Assembly: GCA_009823505.1 (NCBI GenBank)
Contig: VZQC01013731.1
Location: 983,833-1,047,832 of the forward strand
Length of the DNA: 64,000 bases
Direction: 5' to 3'
From: Rhizomys pruinosus
Lineage: Eukaryota; Chordata; Mammalia; Rodentia; Spalacidae
Below, piece after piece: positions 10,478 to 20,064 of the stretch; position 1 is the first letter of the stretch; each line of letters opens with the position of its first letter. The position numbers were made by a program, and so were the translations under genes. The notes beneath the pieces are model-generated. The model was not told the origin of the DNA, searched no databases, and was given only the letters and a program-made list of their open reading frames with translations.

Positions 10478-11403
10478 AAACCCAAACCTTGCCTTCCGCT
10501 GCGTTTTGAGGCAATAACTGGAGACACTCGGCCCTGCAGCTGTTTTCCCAAACCCTTACCTGGCACATGTCCCATCCTTTGCATAATGTTGTATAATTGA
10601 GGGCTATACTGAACTTCATTGGTAAGCTGAAACCCCATCTGTTCAAGAAGATCATGACCCCACAGAGAAATCGGAACCTCCAAAACATATGGTTGAAACA
10701 ATCCTGACTGTCCTTCATGGTTCCTCCAAGATAACTCTCTGGCACTGAGTTGTGGTGCTTTGGCATATCCCAGACCTTGTAATGTTTGAGCGGACTGTTG
10801 TAATGGCCAGCCTCTAGGCCAGTCCCTTGAACTTATTATGGATCTATCTGCACCAGTGTCCAAGAGACCTATTATAACCTTTCCTTCCACAGTCAATGAG
10901 ACGACTGGCCTCTGATCCAAATTTAAGGCAAGATATATGCCTGGGTCTCCAGAGGAACCGAACGCCTTATTCTCCCTGTCTTTGTTTTTACATGGGAATT
11001 GAGAGTGCAGGCTGGGCAACAAAAGCAATTGTGCAATCTTATCTCCTGGAGAGATGGCCGTAATTCCTGTTGGTGAGGACACCATGATCTTAACTACCCC
11101 TGTGTAGTCAGAATCGACAACTCCAGGATGAACAATCAGGCCTTTTAAGGCTGCAGTACCACGACCTAATATGATGCCCACAGTCTCTTTAGGTAAGGGG
11201 CCATGGAAATCTGTTTCCACCACTTGTACTCCTTGTCTTGGGGTTAATACGAGTCTGGTGGTGGAACTGAGGTCAAGTCCTGCGCTCCCTTTGGTAGCTC
11301 TCTTGGCCATGCCCAGTGCATGGGTGGTCTGAGGCTGGGCCACAATCCCTCCTCCATAGCCCCATATATTTGAGGGCCCTGAGGCTGCCGGGCCCTCCTC
11401 CAG
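10471..11403 (-). CDS. pro: pro: dUTPase, aspartic protease and G-patch, open frame
   Basis: The frame is open from the gag slippery site to a TAG at 10471 and is normally translated by -1 frameshifting from gag, so it needs no ATG. The first part is a trimeric-type dUTPase with GSAGLDLSS, HPGVVDSDYTG and GDKIAQLLLLP; this enzyme hydrolyses dUTP to limit uracil in viral DNA. The retropepsin follows with LLDTGADRS (10840-10866; catalytic DTG at 10852-10860). A G-patch (GHVPGKGLGKQLQG) ends the frame. The order dUTPase-protease-G-patch is typical of betaretroviruses. No stop or frameshift is visible, so this is the best-preserved gene of the provirus. It depends on the damaged gag for expression. 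Confidence 0.93.
   Translation of the reverse strand: MEEGPAASGPSNIWGYGGGIVAQPQTTHALGMAKRATKGSAGLDLSSTTRLVLTPRQGVQVVETDFHGPLPKETVGIILGRGTAALKGLIVHPGVVDSDYTGVVKIMVSSPTGITAISPGDKIAQLLLLPSLHSQFPCKNKDRENKAFGSSGDPGIYLALNLDQRPVVSLTVEGKVIIGLLDTGADRSIISSRDWPRGWPLQQSAQTLQGLGYAKAPQLSARELSWRNHEGQSGLFQPYVLEVPISLWGHDLLEQMGFQLTNEVQYSPQLYNIMQRMGHVPGKGLGKQLQGRVSPVIASKRSGRQGLGFP
10477..10483 (-). promoter_or_regulatory. Candidate pro-pol -1 frameshift heptamer
   Basis: G GGT TTT read in pro phase, one codon before the pro TAG. Slipping back one base places the ribosome in the pol frame (TCC CTA GGG...). It fits the X XXY YYZ rule. Phase arithmetic supports it; activity is inferred. Confidence 0.6.
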
Positions 11404-11409
11404 TTTTTT
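11403..11409 (-). promoter_or_regulatory. gag-pro -1 frameshift heptamer A AAA AAC
   Basis: In gag phase the codons read TTG CAA AAA AAC. The heptamer A AAA AAC is the well-known gag-pro slippery sequence of betaretroviruses. A -1 slip leads exactly into the dUTPase/protease frame, which is open from this point. Confidence 0.88.
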
Positions 11410-12800
11410 TGCAAAGCCTGTGGGGCATTCGACTCAGAAGAGCGACCATTAGAAGGTGGGAGTGGCCTGCCATTGATATCTTTGACTGATCTGCATTCAT
11501 TTGCCCAATGATTCCCCTTTTTGCATCTTGGGCACAATTTTGGCATGGGGGGTGCCTTCTGCCGAGCACCACCCACCTCTCTCCTTTGGGGACAATCTCT
11601 TTTCATATGACCGGGGTCCCCACATTGGAAGCACCCTCGCCGCCCCATTCCCATCTGCCCTTTTGTCATTTGCATGACTGCAGCTGCTAGGCCAGAATTG
11701 GTAAGAGGGCCACCTAATTCCCGACAGACCTTCATCCACACTTCAAAGCCTTTATTTTTGTAAGGGTTTATTGCCTGCCTACATTCCTTTGTACATTGTT
11801 CAAATACCAATTGTTTAATAAGCGGCATGGCAGTGTCAGGGTCACCAAATACCTTTCCTGCTGCCTCCACCATTCTTGCCACAAAATCAGAAAATGGCTC
11901 CGTTGGTCCTTGTATTATTTTGGTCAAATTTCCGGTGACTTCCCCTCGGTTGGGCAATTTTTTCCATGCCCTGGTTCCCATATCATTAATCTGATTGTAT
12001 ACTTGGACAGGATAATTAATTTGTTGATTAGCGAAGCGTCCTTGCCCCATTAACATATCCACATCCCAGGCGGGCTGGTTGTTGGCCCGGTTTTGCGCGG
12101 CCTGATCATAGGCCAACTCTAGATATATAGCTTTCCAATCTAGGTATTGCCCCAGCGACAAACAGGCTCAGGCTAAATTTTGCCAATTGCCAGGGGTCAT
12201 GCAATACCTGTGGAGATTTTCTACCTGTGAAATCACGTAAGCGGCAGTCACTCCATATGAGCGCACACTTTCCGCTATATTTTTTATGATTTTAAAATCG
12301 AGTGGCTCATGATAACGGTTATTGTCCTGTTGGTTTTGGAAGACTGGAAAACATAGGGGTGGATTTTGAGCGGCTACCTCCCTCCAGCACTCCGGATGAA
12401 ATGAAGTGCCAGGTACCGCAAAAGGCTGAGGGGGTCCCGGGGCCGTCGGCAGTAGCGGAGGTCCCGGGGCTGCCGGCTGTATGCTAACCTTCACTTGCTC
12501 CATGCTTTCTACCAAACTCTCCAACTCATCAGCCGACATATCCTGCTCTTCATCCTCAACCCCCTTGGGTGGCACCTGTTCCTCTTTTAGCTGCTGTAGA
12601 AGTTCTTCCCCTTTGTTTATTTCTGCTGCGCAGCTCCCTTCATCGCCCAAGCAATTTCCTACTAATTTCCAAATTGGAACTACACCTCTCTGCAGAATTC
12701 CTTGTTCCTCAGCAAACATTAGGTCCCCTCCCAACTTTCCCCAGCAATGTGGCGTGAGGTTTCCGGTCACAAGAAACCAGGGTGCGATCGCATCTACTGC

Positions 12801-12916
12801 TCCTAAGAACTCATCTAAAGTTTGGGTCTTTATGCCAATTCCTTTCACTTTCAGCAGTTCCTAAGAACTCATCTAAAGTTTGGGTCTTTATGCCAATTCC
12901 TTTCACTTTCAGCAGT
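12801..12916. repeat. 58-bp perfect tandem duplication in gag
   Basis: 12801-12858 and 12859-12916 are identical. Both the unit start and the following sequence begin with TCCT, a 4-bp microhomology. 58 is not a multiple of three, so the matrix frame is lost. Confidence 0.95.
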
Positions 12917-12963
12917 TCCTTTAAGGCATCGCGCAATGGCCGCATTGAATTTGAATTCCCCAT

Positions 12964-13067
12964 GGTCTCTACTCCCGAGAACCTTATAGTCCCACCTTAC
13001 CTGGGAACTTACCAGCTAGCCCACCTGCCCACGTCTGGTTCTGAACCGTGCTCGCACCGAAGGAGGT
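12964..13067 (-). promoter_or_regulatory. Proviral leader with two splice-donor-like sites
   Basis: Untranslated leader between the primer site and gag. On the minus strand TGGTAAGT (GTAAGT at 13007-13012) and CAGGTAAG (GTAAG at 12996-13000) both fit the 5' splice-site consensus. One could be the donor for the env subgenomic RNA. Use is inferred. Confidence 0.55.
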
Positions 13068-13085
13068 TCCCTGTACAGGCCGCCA
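13068..13085 (-). promoter_or_regulatory. Primer binding site, divergent Lys3-like
   Basis: Two bases inside the 5' LTR edge the minus strand reads TGGCGGCC followed by TGTACAGGGAAC. The TGGCG start (tRNA CCA end) and ACAGGGAC-like end resemble a tRNA-Lys3 site, but with several mismatches and an extra base. Another tRNA is possible. Confidence 0.5.
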
Positions 13086-13087
13086 CT

Positions 13088-13456
13088 TGTCGCTCTCCTT
13101 GTCGCTCTCTGTTCCCGGCCAGCAGGAAAAAGGAGAGGACACACTCTTGTTCTTCCAGATGCAGTTTATTCAGGCAACTCATACACCAACTCTCTCCCCC
13201 TTCCAGTGTCCCCTACTAATATACCCTTCTCTCAACCCCGCCTCCTGCTAGCGTGCGAGCGCTGTGGCGGTCTCTCATTGGTCTGTAAGTGGTATGCACA
13301 ATATACGGAAGTCAGTGGACATGCTAATGAGGGCTCAGGTTTGGCATTCTCTTATTGGCTGGGGAATGAGCTGGGCAGTCAGGCAACAATCAGGCAATAG
13401 TCATAAGACCTGGCCAGGGTCCAAAGCGCCATTTTGGCCAATGCCCGCTCTCCACA
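13088..13456 (-). mobile_element. 5' LTR of the provirus with promoter signals
   Basis: Read on the minus strand it holds two CCAAT boxes (reverse complements at 13354-13358 and 13277-13281), a GC-rich box with GGCGGGG, a TATA-like GTATATTAG (13216-13224) and AATAAA (13165-13170). The order matches U3-R-U5 with a short R. Transcription would run leftward through gag. Confidence 0.95.
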
Positions 13457-13487
13457 CTTAACCGCTAGGCCATCTCTCCAGCCCCTC
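13457..13487 (-). repeat. B2 SINE, right part (head) split by the provirus
   Basis: CTTAACCGCTAGGCCATCTC and the terminal CCAGCCCC complete the B2 whose body ends at 6410. CTTAAC is the duplicated target. Confidence 0.95.
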
Positions 13488-13504
13488 TATTTTTTTTTTT
13501 AAGA

Positions 13505-13700
13505 CTCCTAGTGTATAGTACAAGAGTCCCTTATCCACAGTGAATTCCATCTATGAACTTCACTGGATGCCCGAAACCACAGACAATACAGAATTCTACA
13601 TAAACTGTTTTTCCTAAATATAGAGACCCATGACAAATTTACTATCTACATTAGGCATAGTAAAAACTTAGTGATAATAATAATTATAACAGTGCAGTGC
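13505..13700 (+). mobile_element. Tigger-like DNA transposon fossil
   Basis: CCCTTATCCACAGTG, CTGGATGCCCGAAACCACAG and the AT-rich TTAGGCATAGTAAAAACTTA block follow the order of an old mammalian Tigger-type family. The end is unclear and may reach about 13920. Confidence 0.5.
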
Positions 13701-13935
13701 AAGGACATGTTCTCTCTCTCTCTTGTTCACTAGTTCTTCCCCTGTTTCTCTCACACACGGTCTCTTCATTTCTTTAAAATTTTCCATTTAACTTTTTTCA
13801 CTCTTCTATTGACTTCTGGTCCCTGGAACCTTTGGCAATGAAGTCATTGACAAGGGAGAGTAGCATGGTTTGTTGTAGAGGTCCTGAGAAACTAGTGCTG
13901 GGGGACTCTGGGTAACTGAAAGAAGCTCAGGTGTT

Positions 13936-14040
13936 CACTGGGCGTGGTGACACACGCCTTTAATCCTAGCACTCAGGACGCAGAGGCAGGCGGATCTTTG
14001 TGAGTTCAAGGCCAGCCTGGTCTGCAGAGCGAGTTCCAGG
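13936..14040 (+). repeat. B1 SINE, 3'-truncated
   Basis: Starts CTGGGCGTGGTGACACACG and runs to GCAGAGCGAGTTCCAGG, then leaves B1 without the CTGTCTC end or a tail. Confidence 0.88.
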
Positions 14041-15600
14041 AACAGGCACAAATTTTGTCCTAGGTCACCATTACCCATCAGACTTTTCCCAAGTGATAAA
14101 AACAACAGTGATCACTCATGATAACACGGCAGTTTGAACATTAGGCATTTGTAGGTTCTCATTCTCACACGCAGCTATCCCCGAAGCAACTCGCTTCCTC
14201 CCCGCCCCCCCTCCCCCAACTGAAGCCTCCCACTCATTAGAAAGTCTTCTCTGGAAGCCCAACACCAAATGGCCCAAACCAAAGGAAAAACTGCAGGGCC
14301 TTTGGCCTTTAGAGTGAAGAATTGCCTTCGGCTGCAACGCAGGGTCTTCAGCGAAGCCCATTAACCCGGAATTCCCCACAGGCCCAGCTGCCCTGGTGGT
14401 GATGGGGCGGCCGTCTCTAGGGAACGACGTCTGACTAGTCAGCACACTCAAGCAAACCTGTCAAGCAGCTCCTAACCAAACAGAGTTTCCATCTGTGTTT
14501 GCCTATGTTCACTCTTAGGCCCAGGGAGGGTGGTATCTTTTCAAAGGTTCCTGGCCTATGGAATATATTTAAACGCGGGGTTCAAAACCCTCATGCACCC
14601 CTCTCCAATTTGACAATTGTTTAAGCGTTATTGCTTGAATAGACACAGATGTTCCATTCCTCTCTGGCTGGGAGGAGTATTTCAGAAGAGGAAAACTGCC
14701 TTTTTCCTCTTTTCTTCCTTTTTTTTTTTCCCAGACACATATTTTATCTTTATGTTTGTATCAAGAGCTGCCAAGAGATGCATCTGGTCCCCAAATCAAG
14801 AATCTCACACTCCTCCTCCCGACTCACAGTTTTCCGAGCGCCTTTCTTTGTGATCTCTGCCCAAACAAGCTGTCGGCAGAGCTCAGTGGACAGATGACCA
14901 ACACCTCATGGAAGGAAAAGGTTCATTTTCTCATCAATGCTGGGAAGAGTGGCGCCGATGGCATTTTTAATGTCATCCCCCGCCTTTTACTTTTTTTTTT
15001 ACAGCTCATTTTCTGATTAATATTTTCAGCAGCTAGAGCAAATGCCAGTTTAATTAAATTTCCACACCATCCCCCTTTTATCCAATTAGTGGGTTCACTG
15101 GCTCCTCAACAACCTTCAGCGTCTGCGTTTTCACTGAATGCTCAGTTGCTTCTGGCTTTACCAAAAAAATCTGTTACATATTAAGTTATAATAAGATATA
15201 GGCAATTATAGTAGCAGCAGGACAAATAGATTTGTATGGTTCATTACAAGGGATTTCTAAAACATACATAGTGTAAATAACTAGTTTCTAGGGCAGAGTA
15301 TATTTTGAAGAAATCTTTTTTTTTTAAGGGGGGGATGGGAAGGGACCATTTTCAGTTACTATACTCAAACTTAGGAGAAGAATATTCTACCATCTCAGAA
15401 GCTCTGTTACCTAGATGAGCAATAGTTCAACATGTGAACCACAAACAGAGATGAAAGATGAAGGGGGATGCTCTATGGGGAATGGGTGGTAGGCCAGCTT
15501 TTATTTTTAGAAAGAGTCATACCAGTGTCATTGTGTTGGAAAAGACTGAACAAGCCAGAAGACCCATCTCATGTTAGAAGAGTGACAAAGCCGTGATGAG
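14041..15600. other. Repeat-poor DNA with a possible conserved noncoding element
   Basis: No SINE, L1 or LTR is recognisable across about 1.5 kb. Positions 14950-15180 contain clustered homeodomain-type cores (GATTAATATT, TTTAATTAAATT, CCAATTAGTG) and mixed-complexity sequence. No ORF with coding character was seen. Confidence 0.4.
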
Positions 15601-17464
15601 CCCTGAGTGTATGTGTTACACTTTGCACACATCTTTCAAATCTCCTCCTAGACCTGGGACTCCCTGAATGGAGATATTTAGATGGCAGCGCTCAAAGTTC
15701 ACCTTCGTAGCTAGCATTTCATGATGGAGAAGAAAATGGATGCTCAAGAAGGTGATACTACACCAGGTCACCAGCAGCTTAACATTTGAATCAGAAATAT
15801 ACTGTGGGGATCTTTCCGGCACTAAAGGTGGTAGTGTTTCCGTGACACTCTCATGGGTTGATGTAAAGAAAGTAGGAGAGGAGAGTGACGCCTGCAATGG
15901 TTTCAGAAACACTAGGGAAGATGGGGCTGACAGATTAGCTGATGAACATCACTCAACACACATGGGGTTAGTTGGATCCAGGCAGGTCTAGACACTGGAA
16001 TAAGGGACTGGTCCTCTATGTGAAGGAAGAGGGGCTTCCATGATGGGAATGAAAAGATGCCTGGTAAAAGCGGAGTAAGGAGACAAGGGTCAGTGAGTTC
16101 ATGGCTTTACCTTTCAAAGAAGATATGGAAGCTGATTGACTTGAGTGACACAACTGAATCCAGGACAGAAAAAGATAGTCCCTAATTGGGACATGTCGAT
16201 GCTTCTTTGTTTTAGTTAAGATAAATTCCAAGAGCTGCGGTGGACAAAACCTTCAGAAATCTCCTCCTGCCACCCAACTTATGCCCAAGCCTTGAGTATT
16301 GCTTTATCATAAATCCTTCTAGAAAGGTGGGTCCCAGCAGTCTTCTACATTCCATCTGGAGAGCTATTTTTTAACCAATACCAGCCTGTGCAATCCATTT
16401 TGTGACTCCTAGGATAAATGCAAGGCATTTTGCCTAATTCTTCTGCCCAAATTGGCAATAGAATCGACAATTCCATATAAGTAAATATCCTATGAATACA
16501 TACCAGCTGAAGTCACCGAGCCCAGAATATGAGCTCCCCAGAGAACCCACAGTAGCATGTGAAATGGCTGTAAAGTGATATGCCAATATGCTGACTGCTG
16601 ACCCTTTGAGAAACAAGGATAGGAAGGGAAGATGGTGAGCGAGCCAAGCCCAGTGCATGGGATTGCTGGTAGGCTGGGTGAGCCATCCTGCATAGAAGCC
16701 TGAGTGAGACACAGCCGGATGCAGGAACTGGCAGCCAATGGAGGAGAAAGAGGAGGAGGAGGAGACGGAGGAGGAGGAAGAGGAGGAACTTGGCTGCTGG
16801 CATGTGAGACTAAGAAGACTGTTCTCTGTCTAGTGAAGCTGGTGGCATCTGCCCAGCTCTTAACTGCCCTCTCGTGTGTCCTCTCTTGCAAGCTCTGAAT
16901 TGCTTGATGAACTCTGGCTTTGGAGTCCTAGAAAATGAAATTTGTCTCTGTGACTTATAGAATTTTTAATGATTTTACTTCCAAAACCTCTCTGCTTCCT
17001 CTTCTCTAAAATGAGGGGTCTGGAATTCATGGCCCGGGTACTTTTCAAAGACTTGACATAGGAGTTTTTATTCTTTGAGTCAAAGCAACAAAAGCCCAGG
17101 TTAAATGTCAAGTTTTCTTCGAGTGTTGTCCCAACACAGCTGTGCAGAAGAATTCAAAAGCTACAACTCAAATATCAGCACCTTCAACCAGGCTGGAATG
17201 ACCTTGCTGGAAAGTTGGTCCCTTTATAGTTGGACTAGCTCATTACCAAATCTCATGGGCAAGAGCCAAACCACAGGAATTTGTACTTGCCATGTTTCCT
17301 GGAAGGACTGTGCCCATGATCCTAATGAAAGTAAGCCCAGGTGGTTGTGCCTAGCGCTACTGGCCTCCACCTAAGTCTGTCTATAACTCATAGGCCAGAG
17401 AATGAACAGCAGGCCATCCAGTGAAATCTTGAACCAATCAGAGTCCTCCATCAAGAATTTGAAA
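15601..17464. other. Unassigned spacer with a purine tract
   Basis: A (GGA)n-like purine run lies at about 16739-16792. The ORFs over it are low-complexity. Nothing else could be assigned. Confidence 0.4.
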
Positions 17465-17618
17465 TTTGCAGCATGGTGGGGCACACCATTAATCCTAGCA
17501 CCATGGAGGCAAAGGGAGGTGGACCTCTGTGAGACAGAGGCCAGCCTGGTCTACATAGTGAGTTCCAGGTCAGCTGGGGCTACAGGGAGAGCCTGTCTCA
17601 AAAAGAAAAAAAAATGAA
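17465..17618 (+). repeat. B1 SINE, moderately diverged
   Basis: ATTAATCCTAGCACCATGG, GGCCAGCCTGGTCTACATAG and CTGTCTCAAAAAG in B1 order, followed by an A-tail. Confidence 0.88.
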
Positions 17619-17934
17619 ATTTGTGACTAGAATGATGAAGTCAATATAAGAAGGAAGGATCTCAAAGGGACCATGAAAGTGTCTGGAAAGGCTGGGCAGA
17701 GCAGTAGGGAAAGATTACGAGCAAATTTCAGGTATGAATGAGCAGAAGATTAAAGGTGAACCAGAGTGCATCCATCATACCTGGCTGCCAAAGATGGTCC
17801 TCTTCATCCTTCAGGCCACAGCATGTTCCTGTATTGTTTTAGACCCCTGGAATCTTGATGATGCCACCAGCTGTTGAATATGGTGAATGTGGCAGTATGG
17901 CCTTCAAGGATAGAACATAGAAAGTCAATGGTGG
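17619..17934. other. Spacer, nothing recognised
   Basis: No supportable feature. Confidence 0.4.
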
Positions 17935-18122
17935 GTTGTCAATATGGTTCAGCGGGTGAAAGGGCTTGCTGCTGAGCCTGGTGATCTGAGTTCAATCCCG
18001 GGGACTCACAAGTTAGAGAAAACGGACTTCCATGAGTTGACCTCTGATTTTCACCAGCGCATGATCGCACACGCATGCCCTTAGACACAGTCGTACACAT
18101 GCACAAAGTAAATAAGGTGTAA
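17935..18122 (+). repeat. B3-type SINE
   Basis: GGTTCAGCGGGTGAAAGGGC, TTGCTGCTGAGCCTGGTGAT and GAGTTCAATCCCGGGGACTC resemble the B3 head, which differs from B2 in having the TTGCTGC block. The tail has CACACG and TAAATAAG. Confidence 0.75.
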
Positions 18123-18289
18123 TAAAGATGGAATTAGAGAAGTTTTGATGCATCCATATGTATCCATAAAGGCTTCTTATGTTGCTCACCCTCAGCACTC
18201 AGCAGCGATGCCAAGAGAAATCCAAGACCACACCAAGCTGCTCTAGACCACACCCCTCCCTGAACTCCCTGCCTGCAGCCAGCGTGAGC

Positions 18290-18505
18290 CAATAGGAGCC
18301 CAGTTCTTTGGAAGTCTGTCTCCTTTGAGCCTTGAGGTCAGTCTAACCATGCTGCTGTTTGACTGCAGCTCACCTGACACAGCTTGATGAATGAAGTCTC
18401 CTCAACTCACAGAACCAGCACAGGGAGTGATGGTGACTACTTGGGCCCCTACATTTTGGAGTCGTTTCTTGTATAGTAGTAGATAGTCAGGGCATGTCTA
18501 TAGCA
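18290..18505 (+). repeat. Possible old LTR (MLT/MaLR-like) fragment
   Basis: The end (ACATTTTGGAGTCGTTTC followed by TAGTAGATAGTCAGG) resembles the 3' end of old MaLR LTRs. Weak, by eye only. Confidence 0.3.
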
Positions 18506-18546
18506 AAGGGAACAGGTGGACAAAGAGAAGGAAATTTTACAAGAGC

Positions 18547-18551
18547 GATGG

Positions 18552-18590
<39 letters not shown>

Positions 18591-18591
18591 G
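18547..18591. repeat. (GAT)n microsatellite
   Basis: About 14 trinucleotide units running into a GAGAGACAGACACAGACACA segment. Confidence 0.95.
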
Positions 18592-18609
18592 AGAGACAGA
18601 CACAGACAC

Positions 18610-20060
18610 ATAGAGAGATATCCTCAATAAAGCTATAAGCAATCTTTAAATACCACTTTCTTTTGAATCAATTTAAAGGGACTCTCTTTTCCTAATAATA
18701 TAAACAGACTAAAATTGGGCTTTAAAAAGGCTGAGTTAGATAGCTAGTGTCAGTTAACAGTAGAGGCTTCTGGGAGCAGTGCTGCGGATAAACACTTGTA
18801 CTAACAAGGCTTCACACCTCTGTAATGTAATGAGAAATATGAAAACAACTTAAGAATTTTTGTTCATGAATCTAAATTTACTTAAGCTAATGAAGGCAGC
18901 CTGTGAAACGACTGTCTCAGAGTATCAAATATGAAGCATCCTGGAATCCAGCCCATATACTCAGGTGTTCCTCACTCGAGTTTTGGTCACGGGGAGACAT
19001 TTGGAGCTCTCTCTGCATCTTCTTCCTCTATGTCTCTTCTCCCTGGAACCTCAGGATTGAAGGGGAATTGCTGTTCTTCTCCTTCCTATGCCTCTGATAG
19101 AGAACTCTCACTTCCTCTGTCTCGAAGCTTGTCTCCACTCCAGAACCAAGGTTAAGCCACAGTGTAGAGGGCAGAAAAAGGGCTACAGGAAGTAAAACAT
19201 TTGAGAAAGAGGAGAGTGGGCATGATTTCATCAGAGTCAATATCAATAAAAGAAGCTCCCAGTGCAAGGGGCTCTGTGTTATTTCTCACTGCTTTGACCT
19301 TATGTCAAACTTAGCTACTTAATCTATGTTTGAGCAACACTAAGTAAATAGATAAAAATCTTTAGGCAAGATGGCCTTTCCTGCCCCTCCAAGGTACGAA
19401 GGACAAGATCATGGATAGTGAAATGACTGCTTCTAGAGCATAAAGGACAGCCTCCTGAAGGATACCTTGTCCAAGGTCACAGCGAATCCATAATCCATGC
19501 ATGGGCAGGGCCCAGGGTCCATGGTATTCCCTGCCAGCTTCTCCTGAGCCAGGGAATCAAAGCCTGCGCACAGAGCCCCTGACCCTGATTTGCATCGTGA
19601 AAGTCACCTGTCAGGCTCTGCCCCAGAGCCAGAGATCAAAGCTGGGAGGGTAGCCAGGAGCAGAGGGAAATCAAATATTGATGTGATGAGATGCATGGTA
19701 ATTCTCTTCCAGTCACCTTTTGGATAATGAAAGTGAGCCCGGGAAGTGACCGGGAACCAGGCTCCTTCCACAGGCGCACGTTATGACTCTCATTTGCTCT
19801 GCCAGATGGGCCGTGTGCAGCTTTGCCCAGAAAAGGAAAAGCCAGAGTGACAAGTCTGGGAAATGTACCGTCAAATGGTTTCCCAAGACCTTGACCACCT
19901 CTGCAGAAGCGTCTGAGTTCCTTCAGTACCAGCTCAAGAATAACGGCACGCACAAGCTCAAAATCCAAAACAGATAAAAGAACACACGTAGGCCTTTGAA
20001 AGAGCTGACGACACGGAGAAAGGCTATTGTTAATTTTTAAAGACAAAGGCTAGCAAGTAT
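18610..20060. other. Unassigned single-copy-looking DNA
   Basis: No repeat or exon could be supported. Short ORFs here on both strands show no motif. Confidence 0.4.
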
Positions 20061-20064
20061 GGAG

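Larger units (their letters stand above)
11244..12963 (-). pseudogene. gag: gag: matrix, capsid, nucleocapsid; duplication frameshift and one stop
   Basis: The likely start is ATG at 12961-12963, which opens MGNSNS, a myristoylation-type N-terminus of a matrix domain. A 58-bp tandem duplication (12801-12916) then shifts the frame. From 12848 the frame resumes through the rest of matrix, a proline-rich linker, and capsid. A single TGA at 12168-12170 interrupts the capsid, with the same frame continuing beyond it. The major homology region (QGPTEPFSDFVARM) is near 11860-11915. Two CCHC zinc knuckles follow: CFQCGDPGHMKRDC (11592-11633) and CPRCKKGNHWANEC (11493-11534). The frame ends at 11244 and overlaps pro. 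The TGA could come from CGA by CpG decay, though TGG is also possible. No intact Gag can be made as written. Confidence 0.93.
6411..13456 (-). mobile_element. Betaretrovirus-like (class II/ERVK) endogenous provirus
   Basis: This is a 7046-bp provirus with two 369-bp LTRs that both begin TG and end CA. A perfect 6-bp target duplication, CTTAAC, flanks it (6405-6410 and 13457-13462). Read on the minus strand the order is LTR, primer site, gag, pro with dUTPase, pol, env remnant, polypurine tract, LTR. The 6-bp duplication, dUTPase in the pro frame, G-patch domain and two -1 frameshifts are the known betaretroviral plan. No gene is intact: gag carries a frame-shifting duplication and a stop, pol carries one stop, and env has lost most of its surface region. 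Both LTRs keep promoter-like signals. A named family such as IAP-, MusD- or mysTR-like cannot be decided by eye. Confidence 0.97.

Noticed and set aside
10461..10766. Separate 101-codon ORF inside pro
   Set aside because: Alternative frame of the protease/G-patch region; no motif of its own.
12302..13251. Plus-strand ORFs opposite gag and over the 5' LTR
   Set aside because: They are antisense shadows of gag and LTR sequence.
16490..16891. Proline/leucine-rich ORFs
   Set aside because: They are produced by the (GGA)n purine tract.
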